A DNA stretch of 64,000 nt from Deroplatys truncata (taxonomy: Eukaryota > Arthropoda > Insecta > Mantodea > Mantidae), in contig CM060984.1 of NCBI GenBank assembly GCA_030765065.1, forward strand, positions 83,973,988 through 84,037,987, written 5' to 3'. The position numbers and the translations under genes are program-made. Shown here piece after piece: positions 11,546 to 24,778 of this stretch; within the stretch, counting starts at the first letter, position 1, and the number at the start of each line of letters is the position of its first letter. Below the pieces are notes generated by a model, which saw nothing but the letters and a program-made list of their open reading frames with translations, was not told where the DNA came from and searched no databases.

Positions 11546-11780
11546 CCTTAGACATGCAAAGAGAATAGAATGCTCCACATAGTGACCAGCTCTTAAAATA
11601 TTTGACTATCGCTTAAAACCTACCATATTCCCTTTGCACCTACAAGAAACTTAGCAATAGGATTGACATCTTGATATCTCGATTAACATGAAGTAAATGG
11701 AGAATAAGCGTTTGTAAAACATAGTTCGTACAAGAGTAGAAAAAGTCATGTGAATGCAAAACATCACATTTTTATATTCT
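11546..11780 (+). repeat. R1 tail, direct duplicate
   Basis: Repeats the last ~235 bp of the preceding copy, from GACATGCAAAGAGAATAGAATGC to GAGTAGAAAAAGTCATGTG. It is a second 5'-truncated R1 or a local tandem duplication. Confidence 0.7.
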
Positions 11781-12654
11781 ACAGCAGCAACGTATGGGCA
11801 TGAGAAACAACATATGCTAAGATAACTGGGAAATACCGGGAGGGCCTAAAGAAAAGCGAAGTTTTGCGCGACTGAATGCATATCCTGTTGATATGTAACG
11901 TGGAACAAAATAACAAATTTTGGAAAGCCATCTCTGAGAAAAAGTAATGGCCGAAGTTTGTAATCTTCTTGTAAAACGCTTACACGCCTGCATTACTTTC
12001 ACAAAAACGTTGTGTTCGACAGTGAAATGTGCTCAACATGTTCGCAAGGCACAAAGATGTCATGTACGTCATAAATCACGACGAGTTTCAGTAAAGTTAG
12101 TTATTATTTTGCACAAATGACAACTGGTTCTGCGGAGGGAGGAGGGAAGATAAAAAGTAAACAAAGAAAAGCCAATTCGTGTCGGCAGATTCAGAAGTCA
12201 TGCTGTTAGACGAGTATGAGCAGATTGCTGTAACAAAATTTCCCTTTCTAAACACGCCTGGATGAGAATCCAACTCATCATCTCTCCGAGAAGACAAAGC
12301 CGAATTTGCTCTAACCCGCAACTCGGAGGTGCGGAATGTGTAGTTGGCGCTTGCAACAATATTAGCAAATACACTGGGTTATGCTGCTAACTATAAGTAT
12401 ATAGAACACTACTGTGAAGTCAAGAAATGTGCCGAGACAAGAAAAACATAAGCGTTCCCTCATCCTAAAGTATTCATATACCCCCTTAACTCTCTTTAAA
12501 TATCGTTAGCTATCTCTCCAGCTCCCAGCAGTATCTAAAATACAAGGACTTGATAGTTTACATATTACTACACCCATTCCTGCAACGAAAAATTTAGAAC
12601 TACAGCCAAGGAAATAAGCTCTAAGTACAAATGTAATGTTTCCAAAATGTAAAC
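11781..12654. other. No feature recognised
   Basis: Composition is less AT-biased at 11800-12350. The minus-strand ORFs of 61-74 codons show no motif I know. Confidence 0.35.
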
Positions 12655-12830
12655 AAAAATCTGATGTGTTACATTCACAGGACTTCCTCCACACATTCTT
12701 ACAAGGCTGACTTTTCTACTTTCTTCATGGAAATCTAGATAAACGTTTACAGAAATAGTTTCATTAGATACATTTCGCTGCAGGTACAAGGAAGATACAG
12801 GACACTGAAGCGATAGTCAGATGTTAATAA
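12655..12830 (-). repeat. R1 tail fragment (minus)
   Basis: Begins AATCTGATGTGTTACATTCACAGGACT, followed by the TCTAGATAAACGTTTACAG block, matching the minus-strand start of R1 with divergence. Confidence 0.65.
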
Positions 12831-13039
12831 AACACCATACTACGTATTGCAGAGATAATTCAATTCAACTCTGAAAACAATACACATACGTCATATGTTA
12901 AAGTATTATACATTTTTGGGGGTCCTGTATTTAACATCGCTTTAACTTCGTGATCATATTGCTGCGGTTAGTATAGCTTCATCGATTTACCTGAGTAAAA
13001 ATAAATAAATAATTTGTTTTTAAAGAGCTGTCAATTGCC

Positions 13040-13210
13040 AGGATCCTATCAAAGCCGCCGGTGTGCCGGAATTTCGTCCTGCAGGAGTCTATTAGATATA
13101 CTGACATGGGCCTGCTGCTTTTAAGCACACTTAAACTCCACCAGTCTGGACCCGGTTTGAACCCGCTACCTTGGGATTAGAAGTCCAGTTTGAGCCACCC
13201 AGACCGACAA
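13040..13210 (-). repeat. SINE, insect-type body (minus)
   Basis: On the minus strand: tRNA-like head with B box GGGTTCAAACCGGG, then a body with CAGGCCCATGTCAG and CTCCTGCAGGACGAAATTCC. From memory this body type is widespread in insects. No second copy in the window. Confidence 0.7.
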
Positions 13211-13907
13211 TTCACCTGAGAGTATGCGATTGTGGCAGATGACTTTGTTGCGTATTAGCTTTGCTGTACCATCTATTTAAGAACAGCGAGATGGCCTTAA
13301 TTGCATAGTTGCCTTCCCAAACAATCTGATTTGGGTCATGGTAATGAAATATCCAATTCAGGTATTCATCTAGCGACTGAAGGAAACAAAGGGAGGGTTA
13401 ATATTGGTCCGCGTAGGGGATTTGAACTTGGAAACTTTAGAAAATGGGACACAGACACTGACGTCAGAGCCATTTAAATCTTGTTAAAACCGACTTTCAC
13501 AGATTTAGAGGAAAAAACAAAAGCAAGTACTGTTATGGTAATAATAATAATAAATAACAACAATAATAATAATAATAAAGTTTGCGCTTGTTACTTTATT
13601 AGTTACCTATAATAAGGAGAGGAAGTATTGTATTCCATGTAAATATAAGTGTATTTGAACGAACCTCAAAACGTGCATTTCACGGGAAAAGTCCTTGTGC
13701 CTGAGTGTACGCGCGCGCAATGTGTCTATTAACAGGGAAATATTAGTTAAATACAAAACTTGCTTATAAAGTTCGGCATTTTCCAAAGATGCGACACGAA
13801 CGTTTTCAAGAAAATCCCTCCATCCAAAATTACCCTTCACATGGAAAATGTTTCCTTAATTTTTATTATTTTTTTATTTAAGGCTATAGCTAACGATTTT
13901 AATTAAA

Positions 13908-15428
13908 CACTGGTGCGCAATACCTAAGGACGAGATGGGTAAAGTAACGTAACAAATGCACCACTTGGTGGAAGTAGATGAAGGTGCGGGGGCATGTTGC
14001 CAGAGGTCTCTCACACGTACACAGAAAGCTGGACGTCACATGGCGTGAGTGTAGCGAGCCTATAGTGCCAAATGTGTCTGGTCCTGCAACATGGGACAGT
14101 TGACGAAACAGGACAAGACGATGTGTGGCAATTAGCGAGCTGTTACGGTGCACTGTAGTGGTGTTCTTCATTGCAACATGGCCCGTAGACACCATTTGGA
14201 TGACTTCACACGGGGAAGAATCATCGGGAAACTGGAAGAAGGGCGAAGTCCGACGAGTGTTGCTCAGGAGTTTGGATTTGCTCACACCATTACTTCACGT
14301 GCATGGGGAACCTTCCAAACCACAGGCACTGCTGTCCCAAGGAGAGGTGGTGGTCGACCACGCTCAACTACAGCAGCAGATGACCGTTACATTGCGCAAC
14401 AGGCAAGAAGGGATCCACGCCAAACAGCGGGTGCAATTGCAGCCACATTTAATAGGGCAACCAGGCACGCAATCTCACGATACAGAGTGGCACGGCGACT
14501 ACACAGAGGTGGTCTCTTTGCCCGACGGTCAGTACGTTGTGTTCCATTGACATCCGCACATCGGCATCACGTTTGCGATGGTCCCAAGAGCATCAAAATT
14601 GGACCAACGAGGAATGGGGTCGCGTGCTATTCTCGGATGAGAGTCTAAGTAGTGATTCTCGACGTACCCTCATCTGGCGAGAGGTGAGAACAAGTAATGA
14701 ACCCAGGAACATCCTTGAACATGATCGTTTTGGTGATCCGGGTGTTATAGTTAGGGGAGGTATAATGTTGCTTGGGCGCACCGACCTCCAAATCTTTGAA
14801 CACGGTACGCTCCTGGTCAACGTTATTGTGATACTGTACTCCTTCCCCCTGTGCGTCTTTTCAGGGGTGCAGTCGGCCCTGACTTCATTTTTATGGATGA
14901 CAATGCGCGCAGGTGGAGGATCTTTTGGAACGAGAGGACATTCGGTGAATGGGCTGGTCTGCCCGCTCCCCCGATTTAAATCCCATCGAACACGTGTGGG
15001 ATGCTTTGGGGAGACGTATTGCAGCACATCCACATGCACCAACGACCATTCAACAGTTGTCAACAGTGCTGCTGGAGGCATGGAAACGCCCTACCACAAG
15101 AACTGATTACCAACCTTGTGGCCAGCATGGGAGCACGATGCAGAGCATGCATTGCTGTCCGTGGTGATCATACACCCTTTTAAGCACTATGTATCTGTTT
15201 CTGTAAATCTAGAGAGCCATCATATGTCGTACTGACTTTAGTGTAGCTTATGGTCTATGAATTACAGTGGCATTTTTGTTCGTCTCATTGCATATTTCGT
15301 TTAGTTGCCTACTGTAGCATACCGTAGCAGTTCCCTCCATGTATGATTCAAGTTTCATCGAGTTATGTTACTTGGCAGATTCATAGCATGCGAAGATTAC
15401 TTTCGTCCTTAGGTTTTGCACACCAGTG
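13908..15428 (+). mobile_element. Tc1-like DNA transposon (dead)
   Basis: About 1.52 kb with inverted termini at 13908-13933 and 15403-15428, 24 of 26 positions matching (CACTGGTGYGCAAWACC plus TAAGGACGA). Inserted in a degenerate R1 repeat. Right flank begins TA; the left flank is AA, so the expected TA duplication is not clean. The transposase is described in its own entry. Confidence 0.9.
14178..15183 (+). pseudogene. Tc1-like transposase, DD34E type, inactivated
   Basis: The start MARRHHLDDFTRGRIIGKL and the GRPR block (GGGRPRSTT) are the Tc1-type DNA-binding region. Catalytic blocks lie in three different frames: LFSDES (Asp codon 14636), FIFMDDNAR (Asp 14896 and 14899) and SPDLNPIEHVWDALGRRI (Glu codon 14988). 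Frame breaks occur near 14560 (one base missing after RHH), near 14815, at a short deletion after the NAR codons (about 14908) and near 15100. There is also an in-frame TGA at 14946. The C-terminus IAVRGDHTPF ends at 15183. About 335 codons, normal for the family. It cannot make active enzyme. Confidence 0.9.
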
Positions 15429-15673
15429 TATATGTTATCGACGTTTGCATGACAAATAGAATATATATCTAGAATTTCTGCGATTAGCCTTGAGGTTCTC
15501 TTCATATTTTGTATATTTTTGTATAACTGATAAACCATAAGAGATAAACAGAAGCCTACTGCACGAGAAATGCAATTCTCGTTAAAACTCGCAAACTGCG
15601 TCAAAAATGTCTTGTAACATTAATCACTTCCGGAATATGCATTGTTACTGTTTGAATAGTCAAATGGTTTATA

Positions 15674-16514
15674 GGGGAGACCGGGGTAAACCAGAACACT
15701 TAAGGTTTTGTGCTCAAGTGTGGAAAATATTAGACTGATGAAAAAGCCAACAAGATGTTCCAAAATTATAATATTTTCCCAGTATGTGTACACTAGAATA
15801 ATACTCCAAATATATCTTGGTAACGTGGAAAGTTGTTTTAAAAACTACGAGCAAGCAAGAACAAGTAAGAAACATGTCTATTTGTGAAAACAATAAAAAT
15901 TTTGGCACTTCTGATGAACAAAACGTATTAGAACATTTTAATGCATCTGTGCTTTTTAATTAGGCATTTACTGAACGTGTATAAAAATCACAGCTTTGTT
16001 TTCCCAAGAACTGCAGTCTTTGAGCAACCTATATTTGAACACTTGTTAGACGTACCACAATTCTTTGTCTTGTCCAAGCTCGCCACAAAATACAACAGAA
16101 ATCTTCTGAATCCGGCCTCATTGCAATGCTAAACGTATCGTTCGCATTTCCCCGGCTGTCGCTATTATGTTTTCAGATCATTAGCTCGCGCAACAATTAA
16201 TGAAGAGATGCACCACAGCTGTTCGAACTGTTGAATAATTTTAGTGGCAGTATTATTTAAGGAAAAACTCCTAAGGTCTGTTCTTAATTTTAACTTGAAG
16301 ATCACTAAATGTTTACAGAAGAAACAGCAGAAAACACACTCCACTTTCTCACAATGACCTCTTGCTAGTAACTGGAAATTGAGTGGTGGTGGAAACTTCT
16401 ATTTCATCTGCACTAGGTAGCAGCAACAATAGGGTCACCGTTATTATACTAGTAGGATAAAATACCTTGTTTGGTAATGTCCCAGTGTTCAGGTATACCC
16501 CGGCCTCCCCTGGC
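15674..16514. mobile_element. Non-autonomous DNA element with ~27-bp inverted termini
   Basis: Left end GGGGAGACCGGGGTAAACC and, on the minus strand from 16511, GGGGAGGCCGGGGTATACC; both continue with (A/T)GAACACT. About 24 of 27 positions match. The insertion interrupts the R1 copy that spans 13605-16770. Internal ORFs of 63-64 codons have no motif. Superfamily not assigned; I could not define a target duplication. Confidence 0.7.
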
Positions 16515-16770
16515 ATTTTGATGTGAATAGTTAGTTTCTCGTGGTAATGCAAATAAGGGAATTTCAAAGCTACCTTATTTATATAGATTTGACTTCACTT
16601 CAGCATCATACAGACCTCTTGTAGCTATAATGAAATGTGTAATAACATCATTTCTATTTCATTTAGCGTGAAGGAGAAGGAAACATTAGAGATTATAGGC
16701 ATAATTTGTAAAAAAAGATATAAAAGTAAATGAATGCGGTTACAGAAAGTCATCCATTCAGATTTTTCTT

Positions 16771-17900
16771 AATTGTATGATTTTCAAGGAACAGTTTATT
16801 AGTCAATTACGTATACATAAAAGGACATTTTAAGCATTCATTAGATAAGCATTAAGAAGATAACAAATCACATAACTGAGCATCTGCAATTTAATATTCT
16901 AATCTCAGTGCAGAAAAATGTTTGATATTTTGGGATTACAGCTTAATTCTGTTAAATGTAACTCACATTATATTGGTTTTACTTCTTTTCATAAATATTG
17001 TACCAATTTTAGTGTAGGCAATAGTTATTCGTGTATGTGATTATATAAACAAAATGATTGATTGATTTATCGATTGTTTATTGACGCTACCAGGTTAGAT
17101 TAATCAGCAGGTAACGTCTATGGTTTGCATTCGGTGGGTGCGGGTTCGAATATCATGTAATGGCTAATCAATTTTCTTTCTATCTTTTTTGTTTTCTTTC
17201 TTTCTTATGGTTTTTCGTCAGGAACCGGAATTGGAAATACAATATGGTGCATTTCATATGAAATATATTATATGCATGAAACAAACTGCACAAGATGTCG
17301 ATAACGTAACTATGGAATCCCGATGTACAGGATATCTCGAGACCTCATAAAATTTAATTCATTTCGATAGCATTCAAGGAATGCACTACGACATTTTGTC
17401 AGGCAATCTTTATTAATACGCTTACAGTACATATTTAATGATAACCAAGTGTTATTATGGCAGTAAATATAATACATGAACCATAGTTTCTTAAAATCGC
17501 CCAGAGTTTACTCACAAATGAATTTGTGTGCTCGTTTTCACTTACATCAGTTTGGAAAAGAATAAACTAATGTGTTCATTCCCTGTGGGTTTTCATAGTT
17601 AACTTTTCTGAACCTTCAACCTACCACACAGGCCTCTACTTTTCGGATAGTAAAATAAAATGCATATTGGCCATTATCAAAAATAATTAGCAGGAAACTG
17701 TAATCAGCCAACATGTGGTCCTCGCTTTTCCTGTAAGCTTGTAAAGGGCAACCTTCAGGAAAAACCAACATTCCCCGTTGTCACTTAGATTATACAATCT
17801 CTACTCACATAAAATTCTGATTAAAAAGTATGCTAGTTTTTCATTTCAGACATATAACTGAATTTCATGAATATCATGAGTCTCTTTTTAGAAACCAAAT

Positions 17901-17938
<38 letters not shown>

Positions 17939-18047
17939 GCATAACACAGGAATACAGACCTTAGCATCGGAACCAGCATCTTACAAGACTGTAACAAAAA
18001 TTTTCATGAAATTCCCTGCACAAATCACGTCTCTTAACGTGAAGAAG
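16771..18047. other. Unrecognised AT-rich sequence with one tRNA-like patch and an (AG)n run
   Basis: At 17085-17160 a weak tRNA-like stretch ends in a B-box-like GGTTCGAATATC. 17904-17936 is a pure AG run. No coding motif. Confidence 0.4.
17904..17936. repeat. (AG)n microsatellite
   Basis: About 16 AG units. Confidence 0.97.
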
Positions 18048-18927
18048 TTTAATTTTAGGAGTTGTATTTTATTTCGACTGTTGGGGAGCCGAACTTCATG
18101 AAGTAGTTGCAACCTCACGTATGGTAAAAAGTTTCCGGTAGCCTACGCCCCAAGTTTAAAAATATTAACTTTGTAATTTGACTGTTTCTTTAAATATTAT
18201 ATATTTATGTTTGCCTCGGTTGCGTCAGTATTAATTTGTAGAGACATGAATTTCTTAACAGGGTGTAGTGCGGCAGAAGAATGTAGGTTTACACAGATTA
18301 TAATTTTACGTCAGTCCTTTTATTAATCCTTGACACGATTTAAATAACACCTCAGTGATATAGAGAGCTGTAAAATTATTTATTAATTACTTGCACATTT
18401 TAACACGTAAACTATTTTTGTCTCACACTGAATACTATTAAACTTCTCGAGGACGCGTCTCGCGTCCGGTTAGGAACGCTGTCTGCTAGCAACTGACCTC
18501 TGAATTTGTACAATTTGCTCTATTTCAGTTTCTGATTGGCTAATCCTACTCCAATAGAATACTTTTATTTAACTTTAATATTATTCTGGTTGTTGATTGG
18601 CTATTATAAACTGTCTCAAAAATTACATTATTGTTGCTCCAAGAATGACTAGTAGCATTATTAAACTTTCTAATTCATTATTGCCTCAAGGTTACCTCAT
18701 TGTTAGCAATTTTAACTTATTATTCTCATAGCTCCTACATTATTAAATTACGTAATACATTCACATAGCATTATTGAACATGTACATAATAATATAAACA
18801 TTAATACAATGACTGTTACATACATTTTATATGTTATTTATACACATATTGCTTTAAGCCAGGCTGTTATTGAATTTATATTATATAATTTGACTGAAAT
18901 CATCCAAGTGTTAAAAATGCTGCCTCA
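18048..18927 (+). repeat. R2 dispersed repeat, copy 1
   Basis: 880 bp matching 58788-59651 in reverse complement along the whole length, and partly matching 53306-54349. One edge is TTAATTTTAGGAGTTGTAT, the other ends CTGCCTCA. It carries ATTGG boxes at 18535 and 18596 and CCAAT at 18551. No ORF. LTR-like in length and signals, but class unproven. Confidence 0.75.
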
Positions 18928-19661
18928 AACGATTTTGATCAACGTATCACATGCTGAAGATATTGCCGAACATATAAAAAATTTACATATTAATTTTTTT
19001 GTGTTTAGCCACTTCATAGATTTTCGTGTAAAAGGGAAACTATAAGAGATGTGTGTTCACCATGGATAAACTGTAAAACTCGTATGCAATTTGTATTAAA
19101 CACTTTTTATATAGGTGTCCTGTTGTGGTTTGAATTTTTCACTGTTTCAAGCTATGCACTTGTGAAATATTATCTTCATTCTTTGGTTATTACATCAGTC
19201 TATACAAAGAGTACGCAATATCAAGACTAGGTTATAGTGACCTGCTTTTAAGAATTTGACCCTACTATTACTGTTCCATATGCTTCTGTGTAGCTAACAT
19301 AAAATATGTTCCAAACCATTTCCTTCTTCACAATTAACAAGTAGGGACAGAAAACAAGTTTTCTTTATGAATAATTTCAGAATGGATATGAAAACTAAAT
19401 AATTAATCTTATTTATTGCCATATAGCTTTTATTATCCACGTTTATTGCCAAGCACCAATTCTTGTATTCTTACTTAAGTGTTCTTTAAATGATTTTAGT
19501 GAACAAGCTATAGCATAAAATTTAATTTCTTGACTTCTTCCACGTATGTATTGAAAATTAATAATAATAATAATAACAATAACAATAGATTAACAATCCT
19601 TATCCAGTCTAACAGTCTCCTCCTGTCAATCTTTTATATTTCATGGTTTTGATAATTTTTA
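18928..19661. other. No feature recognised
   Basis: AT-rich, no motif. Confidence 0.4.
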
Positions 19662-19925
19662 GACCGCTCTGCGGTCGAGTGGTAAGCGTTCTATCTCCTA
19701 AACTCAGGGTCCCGCGTTCGATTCTCAGCTTGGGCGGGGAATTTTTCGTTAACCAGAATTATTCCCTACCCACTGCAATGATATCGGTGGCTTCATCAGG
19801 TAAAATTACGTGATGGAGCCACCAAAACCAAGCAGCCGCTTACAATAAACGTCTGCAACCTGGGGACGCCAGCAAGACGATAAGGGAGGCCCTAACGAAT
19901 GCCACAGGGGGTATCAAACAAAACA
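19662..19925 (+). repeat. SINE family D (tRNA-derived)
   Basis: Head CTGCGGTCGAGTGGTAAGCG (A box) and CGCGTTCGATTCTC (B box), then a body ending in a CAAACAAAACAAAG tail. Single copy in the window. Confidence 0.75.
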
Positions 19926-20953
19926 AAGAATCAGGATGTGAAATCTATGGTATATGCACAAGGAAAACTGGACGCAAGCCAGACTTCTTTTTGTAATCAC
20001 AAACGGAAAACCCGTATCAAAATGCTTAATTTTCTATACATAATCTCTCTCGTAGACAGAAAGAATCACGAATGTATTAACAATAAAATAATCAAAGAGC
20101 TGAAAAACAATAAAAAAGGTACAAGCAAACTAAACACAACAGACTCTATAAATCATTAATCAAAAATCAGAAGTATAATAAGCTGCCACTGATTAATTAA
20201 ATCTTTGATTAAAGTTAATAGCAGAAGTTAAATTCTTCATTTTAGCTTTAAACCAAAATGGGTAGGCAAGCACAGTAATTGAAACTTTGTCAGCAAGTAA
20301 TAGCTTGAAAAATATTAAAGTAGATTTAAAGTAATAGCAAATTTAATCATGAGGAAGATAACTATACCAGTGGCTTTTAAACCAATTAAAAGTAAAGAAA
20401 AACTAACAAGAGAACTAAATATAACAATATCCTAGTTATACTAAGACAGTTTACAAATTTTAAGTTATATCAAGGAAAGGCAAAATAAATGTAACCCGAA
20501 AAAGTAGAAGTTTGATTAGAAATAAAACTTGCTTTTAAAGTTCAAAATCTAAACCCCAATGAAATATTATCTATGAAAATGATGCAGCACTATTTCCAAA
20601 ATTTTAAAAATAGAAACCAGTGAAAGAAAGCCTGAATCAAAAACTTAATTACCTTTGCCAGAGAGGGAAAATTTTAACCTTCACACCAGAATAAAAGTAA
20701 ATGGAAACACTTGACAACCACAGAAGTTGAGCAACAGCACATATGCACTAAAACGATGATAGCAAATCGTGAGAACTGTAAAGGTAATACAAGTTAGATT
20801 TAAACTGTGATTAAAGGTAAGAAATATAAAAACTAAAATCAGTCTACACAAGCCAACAAAGGCATAGGGTTAAACCCTAGGAAAGCGACTTTACCAAAAC
20901 CCACAAGGTAATGAAAAATGGCTAAGAGTCAACTTTCCAACCCCACTAATTCA

Positions 20954-21001
<48 letters not shown>

Positions 21002-22160
21002 AACTTTAATGCATATATGCTATATAGTGCATATGTGCATTACTCTAGTAGAACGTGAAATCTTAAAAATTAGTGGTGATGCTAGAATATTAGTATAATG
21101 GTCTGAAAATTCATACAAAGCAAATAAATCTTGTATCCAGAGGAGAAAGCAATACAAAATTACTCCATGTTTAAGGTGAAGCTTACTAAGGTCTTTCAAA
21201 TACGAAACGATATAAAATAACAGCTCTTTCCCTGATATAAAGACAACTCTTACAAAACCCAATATTAACACAGTAAAGAATGCAATTAGCAAAGTAGGTA
21301 TATTGTAATAATAATGCAGTCAAAAGCGGCAGATGGGATTAAATCTACATTCGCCTTCACACTGCTAAAACCTTTTTTTATTTCAGAAAATAAACCATTT
21401 AAAATATTAAAAGTTTGTACACAATTTTAACATTGAAGAATTTAACAACCCAAAAAAGAGACACAGGCACTTTTAAATTTGATTTTCCCTTGTAATTGAC
21501 CTTCAACCGGAATGGCAAAGTGCCAAACATGAACCAGGAAAAGCTAACTTGCAATATAATATCGTAATAGTGGGGAAAATAAAACACAGGATTTTAAAGG
21601 ACCCCCCATTTCCATTTACTTAAAGGAGTAAGCAAAATACACAAGATTTAACACATTAAAAATGATCTAAAAATCTTTTACCTCCAGTCACTTACGATCG
21701 CTTCAAATAAATATTTGCTTACGAAATGGGCGTAATTGCTTTCCACTATCAATCAACTTAAGCACAAAAGTGAGCTGAATCACAAAATCCTACCTTGGAC
21801 AGTAGTGGAAATAGAGTTACTGTAGGAAGCTCTCGAATCCAATAAGTCTAAAAAAAAAACAGTTCAACACTTCTCACACTGACGACTGCCACGCATTCAC
21901 TGCCACACCAAAGCCTCCTTCTCCTAGTCACGTGGCACGTTACCGACCCAAAAATCAGGTCAGCCGCCAGGCCGGCAGGCAGCATCAGGCTGGAAGCGGA
22001 AAGCCACGTCCCAATCCAAAGAAAAAATATGCAAGCGGGACGTAACTTAAAAGCCAAAGAGAAGAAACAAGGAACTTGGAATATTGCGATGTAAGTGACC
22101 GAAAGTAAATAATAAAAAAAAATAATACATAACTTTACAATCATCACACCACCACAGAGC
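19926..22160. other. A-rich unrecognised block with (TA)n
   Basis: The plus strand of 19930-20950 is markedly richer in A than T, unlike its surroundings, with many short AAAA tracts. The ORFs are short and none carries a motif. A G+C-richer patch sits at 21870-22030. It may be the remains of a long retroelement transcribed from one strand, but no family evidence was found. Confidence 0.35.
20955..20997. repeat. (TA)n microsatellite
   Basis: About 21 TA units. Confidence 0.97.
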
Positions 22161-23519
22161 CTGGAAGTACGAAATGGGTGTGCGTGTGAGCGTGGTTAAA
22201 AATTAAAAAGTGATAAAACCAATGTTAGAAAACCTATAGTTCATCAATTGTTTCTTAATCAAAGCACCCAATATGACTAAATAAGTTAAAGTAACTGTGG
22301 AATTTTTATATTCTACTTTTCTCATTCTCTCGTTTCTCACCTTTTCTAATCTTAACTTGAACCCTGTGCGGACCTTTAATATCTATTTCTGAGCATTCCA
22401 ACTTAGATTTAAACTTTGCCTGTAATATCCATATTTCTGGCTCATAAGTTATCGCGCTGTGAACTAATGATTCACCTATATGTTTGTTTTTGTCGTCTTA
22501 AGAATTTCCTCATTCCATAAGAATCCATTCAATCTTCCTGTCATTGAATTTCACTTAAGAATTCTTTCTTTAATTTCAGCTCAATGCGACGATCATTAGT
22601 AATATTTATTCCTAAGTATTGGTATTCATCACATCATTTAATAAATTCTAGCGCTCTATTGTATTGCAAAACCAAACAATTTACCTCATTAGTTCCAATT
22701 GCCATGTGGTTCCTTTTATATTTGGGTCCCCATCCTTATGTTCTTTCAATTTTCTCATCATATAAATTAAATTATTTTATTGGACATTATATTGGTATTA
22801 AAGAAATTGATTGTATCCTTTATTAACGCACCGGAAAAAGTAAAATTTCGTATATATTTTGGAAACACAACATGAAGTAAATAAAAAAGTTGCTTGATTT
22901 AACCGTCCTGGAGTTGCATCAGCATTTATTCCAATGTTGCTGAGGGAAAGAGGCAGATATGTAGACAGTGGGAGAGAGATTCTCGTCAGCGTGAAGGCAG
23001 TGAATGACAAAACTTTTATTGAAAAAGCGTAAGTACTAGTCGGTCAATATATGAGTGCATGAGGTGCGAAGAAGAACTGTTGTGGAACAAGTGGGCGGGG
23101 CAATGGAAGGGCAGTCGGGTGAAGAAAACATTCCCAGCTCCGATTTGCATTTGCTAGCGAGGCTGAGGCCTGCATATTTAGTACTGTTTTCATTGTGCAA
23201 CTGTACTAGCCTTGCCCCTCACTCCCCTCTGATCCCTAAGCTTGATTACGTTCGCATTGTCAACAAAAATGGTGCCGTCCTCCTGCAAGCGCACTCATAT
23301 CGTGGCTGACTAGTGCTATAGATGCAGGGAATATACTTACCTTAGTATTAACCATCATATACCGTAGCTCCACTCACGTTATTGTATTAAATGTATGTAA
23401 TATGTACTCTCCCTGTCTCTCCTTCGGCCTCTCTCCCTTCTTTCTCACACATCCCACACTTCTCTTGCACCCAATCTCCCATTCTATCACCATCCAAGAA
23501 AGAAAGGTATAGGTAGTGC
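22161..23519. other. No feature recognised
   Basis: Ordinary sequence, less AT-rich at 22900-23330, where an 84-codon plus-strand ORF (23055-23309) has no recognisable domain. It could be unique non-coding DNA. Confidence 0.35.
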
Positions 23520-23978
23520 TAGAGAGAATAACAAAATTTTGGTATAAATGCTTGACAAGGAACGAAGGAGATTATTAAGAAGCTGTAGAGTACAACAAGA
23601 GAGTATAAAAATTTGGAAGACGGGGAGCAGTCGTTAAATAAAATGTTGGAAGAAATAGGAATGGAAGATACTCGTATATGGTTACAAGGGGAAGGGAACA
23701 GTCCAGGTTTTTGCATTCAAGTGAGGGAAAGGGTGGAGGATATTGAAAGACAGGAGATATGGGGAAGCATAGAAAATAAAGAATCTTTGAAATTTTACGG
23801 AAAATAAAAAAGGAATGGGGTAGAGAAGGATATATAGAGCAGTGTAATAAAGGTGTAAAAGAAGGGTTACTTTGGATGAGAACGGGAACAATATTCTTGA
23901 AGAGGTAATATATAGGAATATGTAAATGTTGTGTGGTGAGGAAAGTGTAGAACATTATCTAACTGAATGTGAAGATTT
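23520..23978 (+). pseudogene. LINE reverse transcriptase, 3' fragment with Cys-His knuckle
   Basis: A 64-codon segment (23613-23807: RIWLQGEGNSPGF, ESLKFYGK) is followed in other frames by GLLWMRTG and, near 23926, MLCGEESVEHYLTECEDL. That last block is the CxxC..H....C knuckle found at the C-terminus of Jockey/R1/CR1-type LINE proteins. At least two frameshifts. The fragment stops exactly where an R1 copy begins, so R1 probably inserted into the LINE tail. Confidence 0.7.
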
Positions 23979-24729
23979 AAAAAATCTGATGTGTTACACT
24001 CATATGACTTTCTCTACTCTTGTACAAACTATTTTTACAAACGCTTATTCTCCATCTACTTCATGTTAATCGAGATAAACATTTGCAGACTCTATCTTAT
24101 TGCTAATTTTCTTGTAGATGTAAGGGGAAAATATATTTACAAGGACAATATAGAAAAACAGTAGTCTTTAAGCACATACATATCTCTTAATAGCTGGTTG
24201 CTAGGTGCAGCACTATTACCTTTGCCACAGATTAATACTCTTTGCATATCCAAGACAAAAAAATGAATAACGAATTCCCATTTGAGAAAATAAGTATTGA
24301 AAAATGTAAGGGAATAACAAGCAATATCTCGAAAATAGTTCACTCAACAACAAAAATGTGTATGACACAAATTGTGTGTTTTATCGCGATCTACATTTTT
24401 TGTGTAGTAACATTTTGTCTATCTCTTATGGTTTACCAGTTATGCAAAAATCGTTCACAATGAAGAATGCTTTTGGAGACATTCCTAGAAAATTCAAGAT
24501 ATACATTGTATTTGTCATGAAAATATCTTAAACATATGATATTTTAATCAAAATCGTTAGAGCCATTTTTGAGAAAATTAAAATTTTCGAAAAATGTTCC
24601 ATGTAAAGGGTAGTCTGGGGTGGAAGCATTTTCTTGAAAACCTTCGTGTCGCATCTCTGGAAGATACTGAACCTAAATACCAAGTTTGGTGTTTATCCGA
24701 CTGTTCGTTCCTGAGTTATGCTGTTCACA

Positions 24730-24778
<49 letters not shown>

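Larger units (their letters stand above)
13605..16770 (+). repeat. R1 degenerate copy split by two younger elements
   Basis: Host R1 sequence is 13605-13907, 15429-15673 and 16515-16770. Across the first gap, ...CTAACGATTTTAATTAAA resumes with TATATGTTATCGACG; across the second, TTTGAATAGTC leads into the GAATTTCAAAGC and TGAAATGTGTAATAACATC tail. Removing both inserts restores R1 order, so this copy is older than both inserts. Confidence 0.8.

Noticed and set aside
14125..15081. ORFs of 141 and 162 codons overlapping the Tc1 transposase in other frames
   Set aside because: Shadows of the transposase frames, which carry all recognisable motifs.
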